Positions 16,270 to 17,310 of a stretch of DNA of 17,310 bases are shown here, piece by piece. A program made the translations under genes and the position numbers. Where the stretch lies: the NCBI GenBank assembly GCA_039024315.1, contig JBCCQN010000174.1, positions 1-17,310 of the forward strand, read 5' to 3'. Each line of letters begins with the position of its first letter. The stretch's first letter is position 1. The notes beneath the pieces are model-generated. The model was not told where the DNA came from. It was given only the letters and a program-made list of their open reading frames with translations, and did no database searches. The DNA comes from JBCAWW01 sp039024315 (GTDB lineage: Bacteria > Bacteroidota > Bacteroidia > J057).

Positions 16270-17310
16270 ATGCTTTCGATTGTATTCACCACCCACAAAC
16301 TCCTTGCAGGCGTTCATGGAGATAACGCCAAAATCCTTCCGATCCAGACTCATAATTATATCCCTTTTGAAAATCAATCTCCAACTGAAATACTATCAAA
16401 ACACCTAGGAGAAATTCAAGGTGCTTACCAAAAATGGCATAAGGGCCCACAGCAAAACCCCACTCCTACTACGCTAGCAATGCCTAGCCAAATGGATGAT
16501 GGTGTAAAGCAAGAGCTGGCCCATATTATAGAGGGAGATAATGCGCCTGATTTGCGCCTTATCCATAGCGAAAGTTTAGCTCAATCCTATTTAAGAGGCC
16601 TTTCGCTTGAACCTAACAACTACTTGGTCTTAGAGTGTCTTGAAGACTATCTCAACTTATGTTTTTCCCTTGATCAGGGAACGAATAATTTTCATCAGGC
16701 ATTTGCCGAAATTGGCCGTGATAGCAGCAATCAAGTTTTGCTTGCAGAGTTGCTCAAACGCTTTGAGAGTATTGGTTTGGTGATTGAGGACGATAGTCGC
16801 GCGGACCTATTGCGTCAACTAGGTTTACCCACCAAAGATTATGCATATACGCTCTCACGCTCTGAGGAAAATGTAAGCTTAGAAGCGGAGGCCACTTTTA
16901 GTCCTGGAGAGTATCTTGATCTTGCGATGCGCAATCGCTATCAGCTCAATGATATCCTGAGCAAAGGTTCATTGGATGAAAAAGACATTCAAAAGGTTGT
17001 ATTATTAGGTCAGTTCCTCCGAAATGATGTCTTTATCAATTACCTGAAAGACGATTTGCAATTAGGAGATCGCCTTTATTCTACGGAGCGCTTAGGTTCT
17101 TGGACTGAGTATGAGACCATCATCAATGGTTTATTCAGAGCTGGGCAGGCGTTTTTAATTAAAGAAGAGGAAGAAAGATTAGCAGAAGAACAAAGAAAAC
17201 GCGAAGAAGAAGCACGGCGCCGCAAAGAGGCTGCCATGCGTGCTAAGATTGCCAGTGAACTTAAGGTTAAGCAAGAGCGCGATTCTCTTTTGGCAGAAAT
17301 CGCTCAGATC
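16270..17310 (+). CDS. Degenerate Hsp70/actin-fold (ASKHA-like) protein with coiled coil, 3' end cut by the window
   Basis: An open frame of 347 codons runs from ATG 16270 to the window edge without a stop; an in-frame TAG at 16252 leaves this ATG as the only sensible start. Read by eye, the order of Hsp70 nucleotide-domain segments is kept. LSIVFTTHKLLAGVHGDNAK (2-21) sits where phosphate-1 IDLGTTNS would be; SPTEILSKHL (37-46) and LAMPSQMDDGVKQEL (69-83) match PPEI and VPAYFNDxQRQ. RLIHSESLAQSYLRGL (96-111) matches RIINEPTAAALAYGL; YLVLECLEDYLNL (118-130) matches the phosphate-2 DLGGGTFD strand; DIQKVVLLGQFLRND (239-253) matches DIDDVILVGGQTRMP. The phosphate-binding glycines and the first Asp are lost, so ATP hydrolysis is unlikely; Glu101 is retained at the Glu175 position. 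The domain is short (about 270 against 380 residues). Residues 298-347 are a Glu/Arg/Lys-rich coiled coil. Homology is my reading, not computed. Confidence 0.6.
   Translation, partial: MLSIVFTTHKLLAGVHGDNAKILPIQTHNYIPFENQSPTEILSKHLGEIQGAYQKWHKGPQQNPTPTTLAMPSQMDDGVKQELAHIIEGDNAPDLRLIHSESLAQSYLRGLSLEPNNYLVLECLEDYLNLCFSLDQGTNNFHQAFAEIGRDSSNQVLLAELLKRFESIGLVIEDDSRADLLRQLGLPTKDYAYTLSRSEENVSLEAEATFSPGEYLDLAMRNRYQLNDILSKGSLDEKDIQKVVLLGQFLRNDVFINYLKDDLQLGDRLYSTERLGSWTEYETIINGLFRAGQAFLIKEEEERLAEEQRKREEEARRRKEAAMRAKIASELKVKQERDSLLAEIAQI

Noticed and set aside
16156..16377. 73-residue minus-strand open frame near the right end
   Set aside because: It overlaps the start of the long plus-strand gene, has no recognisable feature and looks like a chance frame.

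Overview
The window looks like chromosomal DNA from a member of the Bacteroidota. The evidence is a 1689-residue secreted protein ending in a type IX secretion (T9SS) type A sorting domain, a PadR regulator paired with a permease that carries the N-terminal prefix domain common in that phylum, the scarcity of Shine-Dalgarno sequences, and a perfect Bacteroidetes-type -7 element (TAnnTTTG). A Saprospiria/Cytophagia-like source is plausible but only an inference. No rRNA, tRNA, CRISPR array, insertion sequence, integrase or phage gene is visible. Coding density is high and no gene-free stretch exceeds about 210 bases.

Layout from left to right: (1) 24-2978, minus strand: a PadR-type repressor followed 6 bp later by a MacB/FtsX-type permease, a probable two-gene operon. 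(2) 3189-6066, minus strand: a secreted gamma-glutamyltransferase-family enzyme followed by a DAO-type FAD-dependent oxidoreductase, a probable operon that could release and then oxidise an amino acid or amine. (3) 6101-6586, plus strand: a small FKBP-type prolyl isomerase lipoprotein, divergent from the transferase gene across only 34 bp that hold a 12-bp tandem repeat. (4) 6701-13909, minus strand: a TPR protein, a giant T9SS-sorted surface/secreted protein and a PlsC-like acyltransferase, read in that order. (5) 13988-16123, plus strand: a PQQ-dependent dehydrogenase with a cytochrome c domain inserted in its propeller. (6) 16270 to the right edge, plus strand: an incomplete gene whose first 347 codons are visible.

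Most genes are recognisable household or accessory functions of a free-living Bacteroidota: envelope lipid synthesis, periplasmic folding, secreted amino-acid metabolism, periplasmic quinoprotein oxidation and a large T9SS surface protein. The exception is the last, truncated gene. Read by eye, its first roughly 270 residues follow the Hsp70 nucleotide-binding domain order from end to end, yet the glycines and most acidic residues of the nucleotide-binding motifs are gone, and the fold then runs into a highly charged coiled coil. It is best described as a candidate catalytically dead Hsp70-like protein and is the most interesting object here.

Several short DNA-level signals are not explained by the genes: an 18-bp palindrome next to a heptamer tandem repeat in the 2979-3188 gap, a 14-15-mer occurring four times in different genes and reading frames, a 17-bp perfect inverted repeat inside the giant gene, and a dyad overlapping a candidate promoter ahead of the giant gene.
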